This document shows positions 5,959 to 15,349 of a DNA stretch of 40,374 bases, piece by piece. Position numbers and translations under genes: made by a program. The number at the start of each line of letters is the position of its first letter. Within the stretch, counting starts at the first letter, position 1. The notes under the pieces are model-generated. The model was not told the DNA's origin, made no database searches, and saw only the letters and a list, made by a program, of their open reading frames with translations. This stretch comes from Bryobacterales bacterium (GTDB lineage Bacteria > Acidobacteriota > Terriglobia > Bryobacterales > Bryobacteraceae), in contig JANXXL010000041.1 in assembly GCA_025350625.1 (NCBI GenBank), forward strand, positions 1-40,374. Direction: 5' to 3'.

Positions 5959-8636
5959 CGATGGGATTCCGCGCGATGGGCCGCGTGCTTCTTCTGCTAA
6001 CGGCGCTGGCCGCCGTGTCGCCCCCGGCGTCGGCTTATTACTACTGGATGTTCTTTGCGAACGGCACCGGTCCGTATACTCCGCTCGCGGCGCATTACGA
6101 CATGAACGCGCTCAAGGACAACACGGTTCAGTATTTCATTTCCGACCAGGCGCCGGGGCCCTTGATGCCCGGCGACAACGTCACTGCGATCTATAGCGAA
6201 ATTCGGCAAGCGGCTGCGGTGTGGAATGACGTGGCGAGTTCGGCTCTGCGCCTGCATCTTGGCGGGATCCGGAAGATGAACACGCCGCAGACGGTGCCGG
6301 GCATCGACGTGGTGTTCGACGACAATATTCCGCCGGGCATTATCGCGCAGACCAAACTGACATTTCCGGCCGATCTGACATTCCTCGGCGCGAAAGGCAC
6401 CAGCTTCGTGCCCATTCTGCGCGCGAAGATACAGCTCCGCAAAGATCTGACGGCGCCCGGCTATCAGCAACCCAGTTATTCGGATGAGTTCTTCACCACG
6501 CTGGTTCACGAATTCGGGCACGCGCTGGGATTGCAGCATACTTTCACCTCCTCGGCCATGTCGACAGCGATTACTCGGGCTTCGACGCGGGGTCTGCCGC
6601 TTGCTGCCGACGACGTGAGCGGAATCTCATTGCTTTATCCCGCGGGGAGTTACCGCGCTTCAACGGGAAGCCTCACCGGGCAGGTATTGGCCGCCGACGG
6701 CACGGGAATCAATCTGGCGAGCGTGGTAGCGCTATCGCCCAACGGGATGGCCATCAGCGGCATGACGCGTCCGGACGGGAGCTACCGCATCGACGGCATC
6801 CCGCCGGGCCAATATTTCATATATGTGCATCCTCTTCCGCCGGCGCAAGCGGGCGAAGGTACACCGGCGAATATCATGCCTCCGGTAGACGCCCAGAACG
6901 ACGATTTTTCCGCCAATACCAAATTCGCCACCCAATTTTACCCGGGCACGCAGGACTGGACCAAAGCGGCGGTAATCGGCGTGGCCGCAGGCAAGAGCAT
7001 CGGGCAAATCGACTTTATCGTGACGGCGAGGTCCGGCCCCGCGGTTTATGGCATGCAGACCTACGGTTATCCCAATGGAGTGCCGATTGCCGCACCTCCG
7101 CTCGTCGCCAATACCCGTAATGGCATGGTTTTTTACGCCACCGGGGCAACCGTCAATGCGCAATCGGCTATGGCACCCGGACTCAACGTAAGCGTAATCG
7201 GCGCCACCGCCAGCATTGAGCCGGGGAGTCTCAAATACTACTGGGCCGGGTTCATCGAGATGATCGTAGACACCGCCAAAACGGCGGTGAATTTACCGGT
7301 TGCGCTGGCGGTAACGCTGAACGGAGATCTCTACGTCTTGCCGGCGGCGTTTACGGTGGTTCCGGGCGCCGCGCCCTCCATTTCCGCGGTCACCCCGCAG
7401 GCTGCATACCCCGGGGGGGTGGCGACCACGATTAGCGGGACCAACTTGACCGGCAACACCCGCATCTTATTCGAAGGTTCGCCCGCGAAAGTATTGCGGG
7501 CCAACGCCGACGGGTCGCTCGCCATCGCCGAGCCCGCGGGCCTGAGCGGGAGCCAAGCCACCGTCGAGGCGGTCAATCCGGATGGGCAAAGTTCGCTGCA
7601 GTCTCTCGGCGCCGCTCCCCGGCCGCTCTACACCTATCCGCAGTTGAAGCAGGCGAAACTTGTGCCCACGCCCTATTCCGTAATCGCCGGGACCGATACG
7701 CTGATGGTCATCAGCGGGATCGACGCCCATTTTGCCGAAGGGGAAACTGTAATCGGATTCGGGTCGAGCGATATCTCGGTGCGAGGATCCTGGGTAGTGG
7801 GTCCCCACATGGTGATCCTAAGTCTGAGCGTAGATGCGGGGGCGCAGCCGGGCACCACTTACATTTCAGCCGCCACCGGTCTCGAGATTCTAACCCAGGT
7901 GGACGGTCTTCAAATTCTTGCAGCCGACCCGCAGCAAATCAGCCTGCGGGTGCCCATTCTTAATGCCGTCACGGGACTGGCCGGGGTTCCCGCAGGCGGC
8001 ACGGCACTGATCGCGACCTCCGGGCTGCCTGCGAATTTGGACGGCTGGACGCTCTCGATCGGTCCCCTTAACGCGACCTTCACTGCCGATAAGAACGGCC
8101 GCTTGACGGTGAACGTGCCGACGGCTCTCGCCGTAGGGGCACAGCCGGTGCAGTTGACCGCACCCGGAAATCCTCCGGCGGCGATCGTTCCGCGCGTGAT
8201 TCTGCAACTGGACCCGGCGCCGCCGGTAATTCTCGCGGCTGTCGACACGCCGCTTATTAAGTCGACCGCTCCTGCCGCGCCACCTCCGGTGACGTTTGCC
8301 GTGAGCGCAGCGACGCCAGCCCAGCCGGGCGACACCGTGACACTGACGGTCTACGGGCTTTCGGCTTTACTCGGCTACCTGCCCGGGCCCGGCGCGGTCT
8401 GGGTCAATATTGGAGGAACCGTATTCCCGGTGACTGCGGTAGTCGCGGTGCCCCCCGATCCCAAGGCCACCCCTCCACCGCTCGACTTCGCCTATGTGAG
8501 ATTCATCCTTCCGCAATCGCTGGCGGTGGATATAACCTCGGGCAGTCCGAAGGCGCCAGTGATGGTTGGCACGGGCACGCGATTGTCTCCGGCATACGCG
8601 CTAGATGTGCCGGTATCACCGCCCCCAGCGCCCTGA
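5955..8636 (+). CDS. Secreted matrixin-like metalloprotease with regulatory and IPT/TIG domains
   Basis: The start is ATG 5955, overlapping the previous stop; it gives 893 residues with a signal peptide ending near PPASA. The catalytic domain (about residues 30-235) carries the metzincin zinc motif HEFGHALGLQH with His185, Glu186, His189 and His195, followed by a Met-turn candidate in SAMSTAI. Next comes a carboxypeptidase-regulatory-like domain (about 240-300: LTGQVLAADG, then DGSYRIDGIPPGQY). IPT/TIG-like beta domains fill most of the remainder (for example ISAVTPQAAYPGGVATTISGT near residue 480). The enzyme should be exported and degrade proteins outside the cell. Such multi-domain proteins are common in Solibacter-type genomes. 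No sorting signal or membrane anchor is seen at the C-terminus. Confidence 0.9.
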   Translation: MTMGFRAMGRVLLLLTALAAVSPPASAYYYWMFFANGTGPYTPLAAHYDMNALKDNTVQYFISDQAPGPLMPGDNVTAIYSEIRQAAAVWNDVASSALRLHLGGIRKMNTPQTVPGIDVVFDDNIPPGIIAQTKLTFPADLTFLGAKGTSFVPILRAKIQLRKDLTAPGYQQPSYSDEFFTTLVHEFGHALGLQHTFTSSAMSTAITRASTRGLPLAADDVSGISLLYPAGSYRASTGSLTGQVLAADGTGINLASVVALSPNGMAISGMTRPDGSYRIDGIPPGQYFIYVHPLPPAQAGEGTPANIMPPVDAQNDDFSANTKFATQFYPGTQDWTKAAVIGVAAGKSIGQIDFIVTARSGPAVYGMQTYGYPNGVPIAAPPLVANTRNGMVFYATGATVNAQSAMAPGLNVSVIGATASIEPGSLKYYWAGFIEMIVDTAKTAVNLPVALAVTLNGDLYVLPAAFTVVPGAAPSISAVTPQAAYPGGVATTISGTNLTGNTRILFEGSPAKVLRANADGSLAIAEPAGLSGSQATVEAVNPDGQSSLQSLGAAPRPLYTYPQLKQAKLVPTPYSVIAGTDTLMVISGIDAHFAEGETVIGFGSSDISVRGSWVVGPHMVILSLSVDAGAQPGTTYISAATGLEILTQVDGLQILAADPQQISLRVPILNAVTGLAGVPAGGTALIATSGLPANLDGWTLSIGPLNATFTADKNGRLTVNVPTALAVGAQPVQLTAPGNPPAAIVPRVILQLDPAPPVILAAVDTPLIKSTAPAAPPPVTFAVSAATPAQPGDTVTLTVYGLSALLGYLPGPGAVWVNIGGTVFPVTAVVAVPPDPKATPPPLDFAYVRFILPQSLAVDITSGSPKAPVMVGTGTRLSPAYALDVPVSPPPAP

Positions 8637-8680
8637 TACAATCGCCGCTTGGCGGTGCCAGTTCTACGATAATCGAAAGA

Positions 8681-9133
8681 GTGAGTTTAAGCGCACCTCG
8701 AATGCCCGCGAATGCTCAGGAAATCATCGATCGCCGCATTCAATTCTCGAATCGACTAGCGGAGGCCAAAAAAGAGCCCCTGCCGCCGCCAGTGTCTTGG
8801 TACCCATATGACAGCATGTCTTCTATTGACCATATGGAGCCGTTTTTCCGGGAGCATTTTGATGATTTCGAGCGAGCCTTCCGTTCCGGACCTGTGATCG
8901 ACTTCGGTTGCGGCGATGGCGATATTCCGTTGTTTTTCGCAAGTCTCGGATGTGAGGTTGCCGCCGCGGATAACCCTCAAAGTAACCACAACTGGATGGC
9001 GGGCGTGCGAGCGTTGCGTGACCGTCTTAATCTTCCGATCCAAATCCACGAGCTGGACGCGGACACGGCCACTCAGTTGCCGGGGGGGGGACCTATGGGT
9101 TGGCATTCTCGTTGGGGGTGTTGTATCACCTGA
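8681..9133 (+). CDS. SAM-dependent methyltransferase, N-terminal part (frameshifted)
   Basis: The first part of a class I methyltransferase resembling the CmoB/DUF1698 group. It has a WYPYDSM segment near residue 40 and the SAM-binding motif I VIDFGCGDGD near residue 72, followed by the acidic motif II region (VAAADNP). The start is GTG 8681, with ATG 8702 as an alternative. After LPGG the frame runs through nine G (9082-9090) and then encodes about 13 unrelated residues before stopping at 9133. The natural continuation is in another frame (next entry). With seven or ten G the frame would be restored. Confidence 0.8.
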   Translation: MSLSAPRMPANAQEIIDRRIQFSNRLAEAKKEPLPPPVSWYPYDSMSSIDHMEPFFREHFDDFERAFRSGPVIDFGCGDGDIPLFFASLGCEVAAADNPQSNHNWMAGVRALRDRLNLPIQIHELDADTATQLPGGGPMGWHSRWGCCIT

Positions 9134-9861
9134 AGAATCCATACTTGGCACTGGAAACGCTGGCTAATCAGTCGCGGTATTGTGTACTCAGCACTCGCGT
9201 CGCGGACTTGACGAAATCCGGCGTCCCCATTAAAGACGAACCGCTTGCTTATTTGTTGGATCACCGCGAAACCAACAATGACGCTTCGAATCAATGGATT
9301 TTTTCTCCCGCCGGCCTCGATAGAATCGTCAAACGAAGTGGGTGGCGGATCATTGCCGCCTTGACGCTCGGTTGCAGTCAGTCTTCCAATCCGATTGATT
9401 CAGATAAAGACGCCCGCAAGTTTCTTTTCTTGCGCAGCCGCCGGCTATCGGCTCCCGCAACGATTCGTCTGCTAGAGGGATGGATGGAGGTTTCGGATTT
9501 TCGGTGGGCCTGGACGATGAAACGGTTCAGTTTCGAGATCACCTTGCTAGATTCGACGAGACCGCCTAAGTTTTCGCTCCAGTTTGTTATTCCCGATGTC
9601 ATCTCAGACGTATCACCGGTGACGATGTCTTGCGCGATTAATGGCCATCCAGCGGGGACGCAAGTTTACGCGGGCTCGAACGAAAAACTTTTTGACGCGA
9701 ACTTTCCTTCGAACATAGATCGCAGCAAGCCGATTCATTTTGAATTTACGGTCGATCACAGTTTTGTTTCGCTTACCGATGTGAGAGATTTCGGAATCAT
9801 CATCCCCTTCGACGGTGCTGTTCGTGGCGTCTCTGAGAAAATTAATTTCTGGCTCGACTGA
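9091..9861 (+). CDS. SAM-dependent methyltransferase, C-terminal part (frameshifted)
   Basis: This is the continuation of the preceding methyltransferase. It begins with TYGLAFSLGVLYHLKNPY, the motif that follows the SAM site in DUF1698-like enzymes, then ESL-type helices and a WIFSPAGLDRIVKRSGW segment. After about residue 130 a beta-rich C-terminal extension follows, ending FGIIIPFDGAV. The first in-frame ATG (9100) lies inside the conserved motif and cannot be the true start. The stop at 9861 is 28 bases before the next methyltransferase. The DNA is less GC-rich than the neighbouring pst and protease genes, which suggests transfer. Substrate unknown; sugar or tRNA modification are both possible. 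Confidence 0.8.
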   Translation, partial: TYGLAFSLGVLYHLKNPYLALETLANQSRYCVLSTRVADLTKSGVPIKDEPLAYLLDHRETNNDASNQWIFSPAGLDRIVKRSGWRIIAALTLGCSQSSNPIDSDKDARKFLFLRSRRLSAPATIRLLEGWMEVSDFRWAWTMKRFSFEITLLDSTRPPKFSLQFVIPDVISDVSPVTMSCAINGHPAGTQVYAGSNEKLFDANFPSNIDRSKPIHFEFTVDHSFVSLTDVRDFGIIIPFDGAVRGVSEKINFWLD

Positions 9862-9889
9862 CCCCAAGTATCGGGCCGTGAGCGGAGGG

Positions 9890-10927
9890 ATGGTCTCTCG
9901 CTCGGTGCAGGTTCTTCCAGGAGGACTTGTACTGTCTTCTCATCTGTGGAAAACTCACCTTGTGATCGCCTTTAATTGCAATATCTGTGGATCGCCCAAC
10001 AGCGCCGAGACCTTGTCCTGGGAGAGCGCCATCTGTTCGCAATGCCGGGCGAACACGCGCATGCGAGCGCTCATCTACATGCTATCGATGGAAGTTTTGG
10101 GCAAAGCCGTGCCGCTGCCCGAATTCCCGGTGCTGAAAAATCACCGGGGGTTGGGCATGACCGACGACGCGAGCTACGCTGCTATGCTCGCCGAGAAATT
10201 CGACTACACCAATACCTTCTATCACTGCGAACCTTTTTTCGATGTTACGGAGACTCATCCCGATCTCTACGGAACCTATGACTTCATCATTTCCAGCGAC
10301 GTTTTCGAACATATCGCGCCGCCTGTCGAGCGGGCGATGGAAGAAGTCTTAAAGTTGCTGAAGCCCGAGGGAGCACTGATTCTCTCCGTGCCATCTACGA
10401 TAGATGAGGTAACTATTGAGCACTACCCGGAACTGCATCAGTATACGATCGCGCAACTCAATGGAAATTCGATCGTTGTAAATCGGAAAAAAGACGGATC
10501 CATCCAGGTTTATGAGAACCCCGTATTCCATGGCGGGAACGGCACGACGCTCGAAATGCGCGTATTTTCGCGCAAGGACCTTGCCAAAAAACTCAGCAAT
10601 GCAGGTTTCTCCGAAGTCATTTTTCTTGACGATCCGGCGGAACGTTTTGGTATAGCGTTTGAAGGTCCCTGGACGCATCCTCTCATTGCCCGGCCGCCCC
10701 GGTCGAACACGGTCGATTTTGGGCAGTTGCCGCCAGCGTTCCGTGTTGGGTACGAGTCGCTACTGCAGGCCCACCAGAACGCCGGCGCGGAGATCCTCAG
10801 ATTGCGGGATCAGAATGATGAATTAGACCGCAAAGTTGCAGACCTCGAGAGAACCATCAGCATAGCCGCAGGTTCCAAGTGGCTCCGCCTCGGTCGATTG
10901 CTCGGCCGCGGGCCTAAGTTGAATTAG
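9890..10927 (+). CDS. Class I SAM methyltransferase with N-terminal zinc motif
   Basis: The start is ATG 9890, chosen for the AGCGGAGGG just upstream; the open frame extends back to 9815 but overlaps the previous gene. The 345-residue protein has a short N-terminal zinc finger (CNIC near residue 29, CSQC about 20 residues later). The methyltransferase core contains the motif YDFIISSDVFEHI and GALILSVPS. A C-terminal coiled coil ends in a basic tail, SKWLRLGRLLGRGP, similar to tails of enzymes that act on cell-surface glycans. Motif I is less clear than in the preceding enzyme. It probably methylates a sugar or lipid-linked intermediate. Its stop codon overlaps the phoU stop on the other strand. 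Confidence 0.85.
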   Translation: MVSRSVQVLPGGLVLSSHLWKTHLVIAFNCNICGSPNSAETLSWESAICSQCRANTRMRALIYMLSMEVLGKAVPLPEFPVLKNHRGLGMTDDASYAAMLAEKFDYTNTFYHCEPFFDVTETHPDLYGTYDFIISSDVFEHIAPPVERAMEEVLKLLKPEGALILSVPSTIDEVTIEHYPELHQYTIAQLNGNSIVVNRKKDGSIQVYENPVFHGGNGTTLEMRVFSRKDLAKKLSNAGFSEVIFLDDPAERFGIAFEGPWTHPLIARPPRSNTVDFGQLPPAFRVGYESLLQAHQNAGAEILRLRDQNDELDRKVADLERTISIAAGSKWLRLGRLLGRGPKLN

Positions 10928-11598
10928 CCGACGGCTGAGGGCCGTGTTTCGGCGTGATGGCGGACATCGATACCCTTCACCAGGAACAGGACGTCCTCGG
11001 CCACGTTAGTCGAGTGATCGGCAATGCGTTCCAGGTTGCGGATCACCACCATCAGATTTAGCGCCTGCTGAATATTGTGGGGATCCTTTTCCATGAAGCT
11101 GGTTAATTCGTGGTAGCAGGCGGTACGCAGGCTGTCGACGGCATCGTCGGAGGCGAGTACGCTGCGGGCGAGATCGGCGTCGCGATGGACAAAGGCGTCG
11201 AGCGACTTGCGCACCATCGACTGCACCAAGCCGGCGATATGAGGAATGTCGATCATGGGCGTAATAATCGGCCCTTCCATCAGCGAGGTGGCGCGTTCGG
11301 CAATGCTGACCGCCAGATCGCCCATGCGTTCAAGGTCGGTATTGATCTTAAGCGCCGCTACGATCAGGCGCAGGTCGGCCGCCATGGGCTGGTGCAGGGC
11401 CAGCAGGTTGATGGCGAACTCGTCGATCTCGATTTCGATGGAATTGATGCGCACTTCGGTGCGGAAGACTTCTTCGGCGGCGGTGCGGTCCTTCTGCGTG
11501 ACGGCGCTGATGCTGCGCTGGATGGAGGACTCCACAATCGCGCTCATTTCGAGCAGCTTGGTCTTCAGCTGTTCTAATTCTTCGACGAAGTGTCTCAT
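10924..11598 (-). CDS. phoU: Phosphate transport regulator PhoU
   Basis: PhoU is the cytoplasmic helical protein that links the PstSCAB transporter to the PhoR kinase and turns off the Pho response when phosphate is sufficient. The 224-residue product begins [12 protein letters not shown], typical of PhoU. It has two repeats of a three-helix bundle, each with the metal-binding signature: [14 protein letters not shown] in the first half and [15 protein letters not shown] in the second. The start at 11598 overlaps the pstB stop (ATGA), so translation is coupled. The open frame extends to 11763 but that part overlaps pstB and is not PhoU-like. Confidence 0.96.
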   Translation of the reverse strand: MRHFVEELEQLKTKLLEMSAIVESSIQRSISAVTQKDRTAAEEVFRTEVRINSIEIEIDEFAINLLALHQPMAADLRLIVAALKINTDLERMGDLAVSIAERATSLMEGPIITPMIDIPHIAGLVQSMVRKSLDAFVHRDADLARSVLASDDAVDSLRTACYHELTSFMEKDPHNIQQALNLMVVIRNLERIADHSTNVAEDVLFLVKGIDVRHHAETRPSAVG

Positions 11599-12437
11599 CC
11601 GAACCGCCCGGTCACGTAATCTTCGGTCTCTTGTTTCGCCGGATTCTTGAAGATCACGGCGGTGCGGTCGAACTCGATCAGGCGGCCCAGTAGGAAAAAG
11701 CCGGTATAATCCGCGACGCGCGCCGCTTGCTGCATGTTGTGGGTGACGATCACAATGGTGCAACTGCTTTTCAGTTGGAAGATCAGGTCCTCAATTTTGG
11801 CGGTTGCAATGGGATCGAGCGCGGAGCAGGGCTCGTCGAGCAGCAGCACTTCGGGATCGACGGCAAGCGCGCGCGCAATGCAGAGCCGCTGCTGCTGGCC
11901 CCCCGAAAGCCCGTAGGCGGATTCGTTCAGTTTGTCCTTGACTTCATCCCACAGCGCCGCGCGGCGCAGGCTTTGCTCCACTTTCTCGCGTAGTTCGACG
12001 CGGTTGGAAACGGTGCCGTTGATGCGCGGACCGTACGCGATGTTGTCGAAAATGGACTTAGGAAATGGGTTGGAGCGCTGGAACACCATGCCCACACGGC
12101 GGCGCACGTATGCCACTTCCTGCTCAAAAATATTCACGTCATCGAGCAAAATCTGCCCTTCGACGCGGCTGTTGCGGACGGTCTCATTCATCCGGTTCAA
12201 GGTCCGCAGAAATGTGGACTTTCCGCAGCCGGATGGCCCGATGCAGGCGGTCACCTGATTGGCAAAAATCCCCATGGAAATATGGCTGAGGGCTTGAAAA
12301 TCGCCGTAAAAGAAGTTCAAATCGGCGACACACAGCTTGTAGCTAGCAGCGGTGAAGGGTTTGGCGGCAGTCATTAGGGGCGTATCACCCTCAGCCGGGG
12401 GAATGTGGAGTTCGGGATGTCGTCGAGTGGGTACCAT
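11595..12437 (-). CDS. pstB: Phosphate ABC transporter ATP-binding protein PstB
   Basis: PstB hydrolyses ATP to power phosphate import through PstA and PstC. Walker A is GPSGCGKST, the ABC signature is LSGGQQQR and Walker B reads [12 protein letters not shown], followed by the H-loop VTHNMQQA. The 280-residue frame starts at 12437; an internal ATG at 12374 (MTAAKPF) would give 259 residues, closer to the family norm of about 255-260, and may be the true start. It lies directly after pstA and overlaps phoU. Confidence 0.96.
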   Translation of the reverse strand: MVPTRRHPELHIPPAEGDTPLMTAAKPFTAASYKLCVADLNFFYGDFQALSHISMGIFANQVTACIGPSGCGKSTFLRTLNRMNETVRNSRVEGQILLDDVNIFEQEVAYVRRRVGMVFQRSNPFPKSIFDNIAYGPRINGTVSNRVELREKVEQSLRRAALWDEVKDKLNESAYGLSGGQQQRLCIARALAVDPEVLLLDEPCSALDPIATAKIEDLIFQLKSSCTIVIVTHNMQQAARVADYTGFFLLGRLIEFDRTAVIFKNPAKQETEDYVTGRFG

Positions 12438-12440
12438 AAA

Positions 12441-13292
12441 TTACCTGGCAACGTGCTTCCTTTTTGAGAGCACGGCGCGTGCGATCACATTCACTGCTAA
12501 AACCAGGGTGAGAAGGACAAAACCCGCCGACCACGCCTGTTGGTGCCAGTCCTCGTAGGGGGAAATGGCATAAGTAAAAATCATCACCGGCAAAGCCGAC
12601 GTAGGCTGTTCCCATCCTGGGCTCCAATAGCGGTTGCCGAAGCTGGTGAACAGCAGCGGAGCGGTTTCTCCCGCCACGCGAGCCAAGTTCAGCATCACCC
12701 CTGTCATGATGCCATTTTTCGCGGCTGGAATCACTACCGAAAGGATAGCCCGGGTTTTCGAAGCGCCCAGAGCCATGGCGCCCTCTCGCAGGGAATCGGG
12801 GACCGCGCGCAGAAATCCCTCAGTGCTGCGGACGGCAATAGGGATCATCATTACGCCCAACGACAAACCGCCCGCGAGTGTCGAAAAATGTTTCTGCGAA
12901 AGCACGATGATGGTGTAGGCGAAGATACCGATGACGATCGAAGGCACTCCGTTCAGCAGATCCGCGACGTAACGGACCACGAAGGAGAAAGTGGTGCCGC
13001 CAAATTCAGCGAGATAAACGCCGCCCAGGAATCCCAGGGGAACACCCACCACACTAGCCAGCAGCAGCAGTTTGGCGCTGCCGACAATGGCGTTGGCCAT
13101 ACCGCCTCCGGCTTCGCCCACCGGCGTGGGAAGTTTCGTAAAGAAGTTGAGCGTCAGACTAGTTGCGCCGTGCACGAATAAGTACCCGAGAATAAACACC
13201 AGGGTTCCCGCGGCCACCAGAGTACATAAACCCGTAATGGTTAGCATCACTGCGTTCACAGTGTTTCGACGAAAGTTGTGCAGGTCAGGCAT
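12441..13292 (-). CDS. pstA: Phosphate ABC transporter permease PstA
   Basis: PstA is one of the two membrane subunits of the high-affinity phosphate importer. The 283-residue product shows six hydrophobic segments and the cytoplasmic coupling-helix (EAA) motif with REGAMALGASKTRAI. The start at 13292 follows the pstC stop by one base; an ATG at 13301 overlapping pstC is an alternative, while the longer open frame to 13343 lies inside pstC and is not used. Near-overlapping genes indicate a single transcript with pstS, pstC, pstB and phoU. Confidence 0.94.
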   Translation of the reverse strand: MPDLHNFRRNTVNAVMLTITGLCTLVAAGTLVFILGYLFVHGATSLTLNFFTKLPTPVGEAGGGMANAIVGSAKLLLLASVVGVPLGFLGGVYLAEFGGTTFSFVVRYVADLLNGVPSIVIGIFAYTIIVLSQKHFSTLAGGLSLGVMMIPIAVRSTEGFLRAVPDSLREGAMALGASKTRAILSVVIPAAKNGIMTGVMLNLARVAGETAPLLFTSFGNRYWSPGWEQPTSALPVMIFTYAISPYEDWHQQAWSAGFVLLTLVLAVNVIARAVLSKRKHVAR

Positions 13293-13293
13293 G

Positions 13294-14265
13294 TTACGCA
13301 TGACCTTTGTCCGAATCCATGACCAGAAGGCGCGCGGCTCCATTGATAACGATGGTGAGAGCGAATAGAACCAGACCTAATTCAATCAGCGCGCTGGTGT
13401 AGATCTTGCCCGTAGCTTCCGTAAATTCATTTGCGATCACGGCGGCGATGGAGTACCCCGGAGCGAATAGAGAGGCTTTTATCTTGGGATCGTTGCCGAT
13501 CACCATAGTAACCGCCATAGTTTCGCCAAGCGAACGCGCGAGCGCCAGGAAGATGGAGCCCATAATGCCCTTCCGAGCGTAAGGTACGACCACATCCCAA
13601 GTGGTTTCCCAGCGGGTCGCGCCCAGCGCTAAAGCGGCTTCACGCTGATCTCCGGGAACCGCCAAAATTACTTCCCGGGAAATCGAAATAATAAAGGGAA
13701 TGATCATCACCGAGAGAATCACACCTGCCGAAAACAAGCTGACTCCATAGAAAGGACCGCTGAAAAACGGAGTCCATCCCAGCACCGCGCGGAGGGCCGG
13801 TTCGACCTGCCGCAAGAGGGGAACCAATACGAAAATTCCCAGCAGGCCGTAAATCACGCTGGGTACGGCAGCCAGCAGCTCGATCAAAAAGGTGAGTGCG
13901 TCGGAGATCTTCGGTGGAGCGAGTTCCGCCAGAAAGATGGCGGCTCCGACGCCCAGTGGGATTCCAATCAAGAGCGCCAGCGCAGAACTGACCAGAGTTC
14001 CATAGATGAAGGGCAGCGCGCCGAATTGATCGTTGACCGGATCCCAAGTGGAAGTGACCAGAAAGTTCCAGCCGAACTTCGAGCGGGACTCGGCCGAATT
14101 AATGAAAAGCTCGTATACCAACAGACCCGTAATCAGCAGAATAGTCGCCGAAGCCATGAAGGTGACCACGTAAGCGACCTCGTCCCCGCTGCGGAGCCGC
14201 TGCAGGTAACTGCGAACGGGGCGCGACGGAGTGGCGCTCGCAACGGTGGTGGAAGAGGCGGCCAT
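13294..14265 (-). CDS. pstC: Phosphate ABC transporter permease PstC
   Basis: The second membrane subunit of the phosphate importer, 323 residues. A cytoplasmic N-terminus of about 33 residues is followed by six membrane segments, the first starting VVTFMASATILL. The coupling motif QREAALALGATRWETTW is present near residue 220. The gene starts 13 bases after the pstS stop. Family, position and length all agree. Confidence 0.95.
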   Translation of the reverse strand: MAASSTTVASATPSRPVRSYLQRLRSGDEVAYVVTFMASATILLITGLLVYELFINSAESRSKFGWNFLVTSTWDPVNDQFGALPFIYGTLVSSALALLIGIPLGVGAAIFLAELAPPKISDALTFLIELLAAVPSVIYGLLGIFVLVPLLRQVEPALRAVLGWTPFFSGPFYGVSLFSAGVILSVMIIPFIISISREVILAVPGDQREAALALGATRWETTWDVVVPYARKGIMGSIFLALARSLGETMAVTMVIGNDPKIKASLFAPGYSIAAVIANEFTEATGKIYTSALIELGLVLFALTIVINGAARLLVMDSDKGHA

Positions 14266-14278
14266 ACCAGGAGAGCGG

Positions 14279-15298
14279 CTACTGAATCTTGGCGATAGCT
14301 TTCTGTTCCTTCGCCACGACTGCTTTCGGAAGACGGGCGTAGGCGAGGACCTCGGTCATGTTTTGGCCGTCCGACAACATCCAGGTCAGAAAATTCTTGA
14401 TGGCGGTTTTTTTAGTACTATCCGCGATCTTTTCCGGAATCAGCAACCAAGTGAAGCTGGAAATGGGGTAGGCATCTTTACCCGGAGCATTCGTGATCGA
14501 CACGCGAAAGTCGTCCGGCATTTCCTTTGAACTCGCGGCCGCTGAGGTCACGCCCGCGAGATTGGCCTCGACGAAATTTCCCGCCAGATTCTTGACTTTG
14601 CCGGTCTTCATCTTGTTCTGGACGGCGTAGATCAACTCCACATAGCCAATGGAGTTCGGAGTTTGTTTTACCTGGCCCGATACGCCTTCGTTGCCCTTTC
14701 CGCCGAGTCCCACCGGCCAATTAACAGAGGTTCCACGGCCGACTTTCGTTTCCCAGTCCTTGCTGACCTTGGAAAGATAGTCGGTCCAGATATAGGTAGT
14801 ACCACTGCCGTCGGAACGGTGGACCACAATAATGCCGTTGCCCGGCAGGTTGACGCCGGGGTTGGCTTTAGCCAATTCTGCGTCGTTCCACTTGGTGATC
14901 TTGCCCATAAAGATTCCAGCCAGGGCCTCGGGCGTGAAGTTGAGCGCGGTATTGACGCCGGCCACGTTATACACCGGAACGTCAGCGCCCATGACCGTCG
15001 GGAAGTGCAGTATTCCGAATCCGTGCTTATCGTGAAATTCCTTGAGCTGCATGTCGGTCATGGGGCCGTCGCTGGCTCCAAATTCGACCGTGCCTTCGGT
15101 CACCTGCTTGATCCCGCCACCGGAACCGATGGATTGATAGTTGAACTGGAGATTGGGGAACTTTTTATGGTACTCGTCAAACCACTTTGAATACATCGGA
15201 TAAGGGAACGTGGCGCCGGCTGCGTTGATGAGGATTTGCTGGGCGCATGCCGCTCCGGCCAGGACCAGCGGAAGCAGGTAAAGCACTCTACGATTCAT
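14279..15298 (-). CDS. pstS: Periplasmic phosphate-binding protein PstS
   Basis: PstS binds phosphate in the periplasm and delivers it to PstCA. The 339-residue product has a signal peptide of about 19 residues ending GAACA; a Cys is present but the preceding residues do not make a good lipobox, so signal peptidase I cleavage is more likely. The phosphate site is recognisable: GATFPYPMY at the start of the mature protein, then SIGSGGGIKQ, GASDGPM, and HRSDGSGTTYIWTDYL. A strong ribosome binding site (AAGGAGG) precedes the ATG, and a Pho-box-like repeat lies just upstream. Confidence 0.97.
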   Translation of the reverse strand: MNRRVLYLLPLVLAGAACAQQILINAAGATFPYPMYSKWFDEYHKKFPNLQFNYQSIGSGGGIKQVTEGTVEFGASDGPMTDMQLKEFHDKHGFGILHFPTVMGADVPVYNVAGVNTALNFTPEALAGIFMGKITKWNDAELAKANPGVNLPGNGIIVVHRSDGSGTTYIWTDYLSKVSKDWETKVGRGTSVNWPVGLGGKGNEGVSGQVKQTPNSIGYVELIYAVQNKMKTGKVKNLAGNFVEANLAGVTSAAASSKEMPDDFRVSITNAPGKDAYPISSFTWLLIPEKIADSTKKTAIKNFLTWMLSDGQNMTEVLAYARLPKAVVAKEQKAIAKIQ

Positions 15299-15318
15299 AA
15301 TTGATCCTCCTTAAGTTT

Positions 15319-15347
15319 GACACCTTTGCATTACAAACCTGTTACAA
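15319..15347 (-). promoter_or_regulatory. Pho-box-like direct repeat before pstS
   Basis: On the minus strand TTGTAAC (15347-15341) and TTGTAAT (15336-15330) are separated by four bases, giving the 11-bp period of a PhoB binding site. A third, weaker unit AGGTGTC (15325-15319) follows after GCAA. The site is 20-50 bases before the pstS start, where an activator would replace a -35 box. Confidence 0.65.
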
Positions 15348-15349
15348 CG

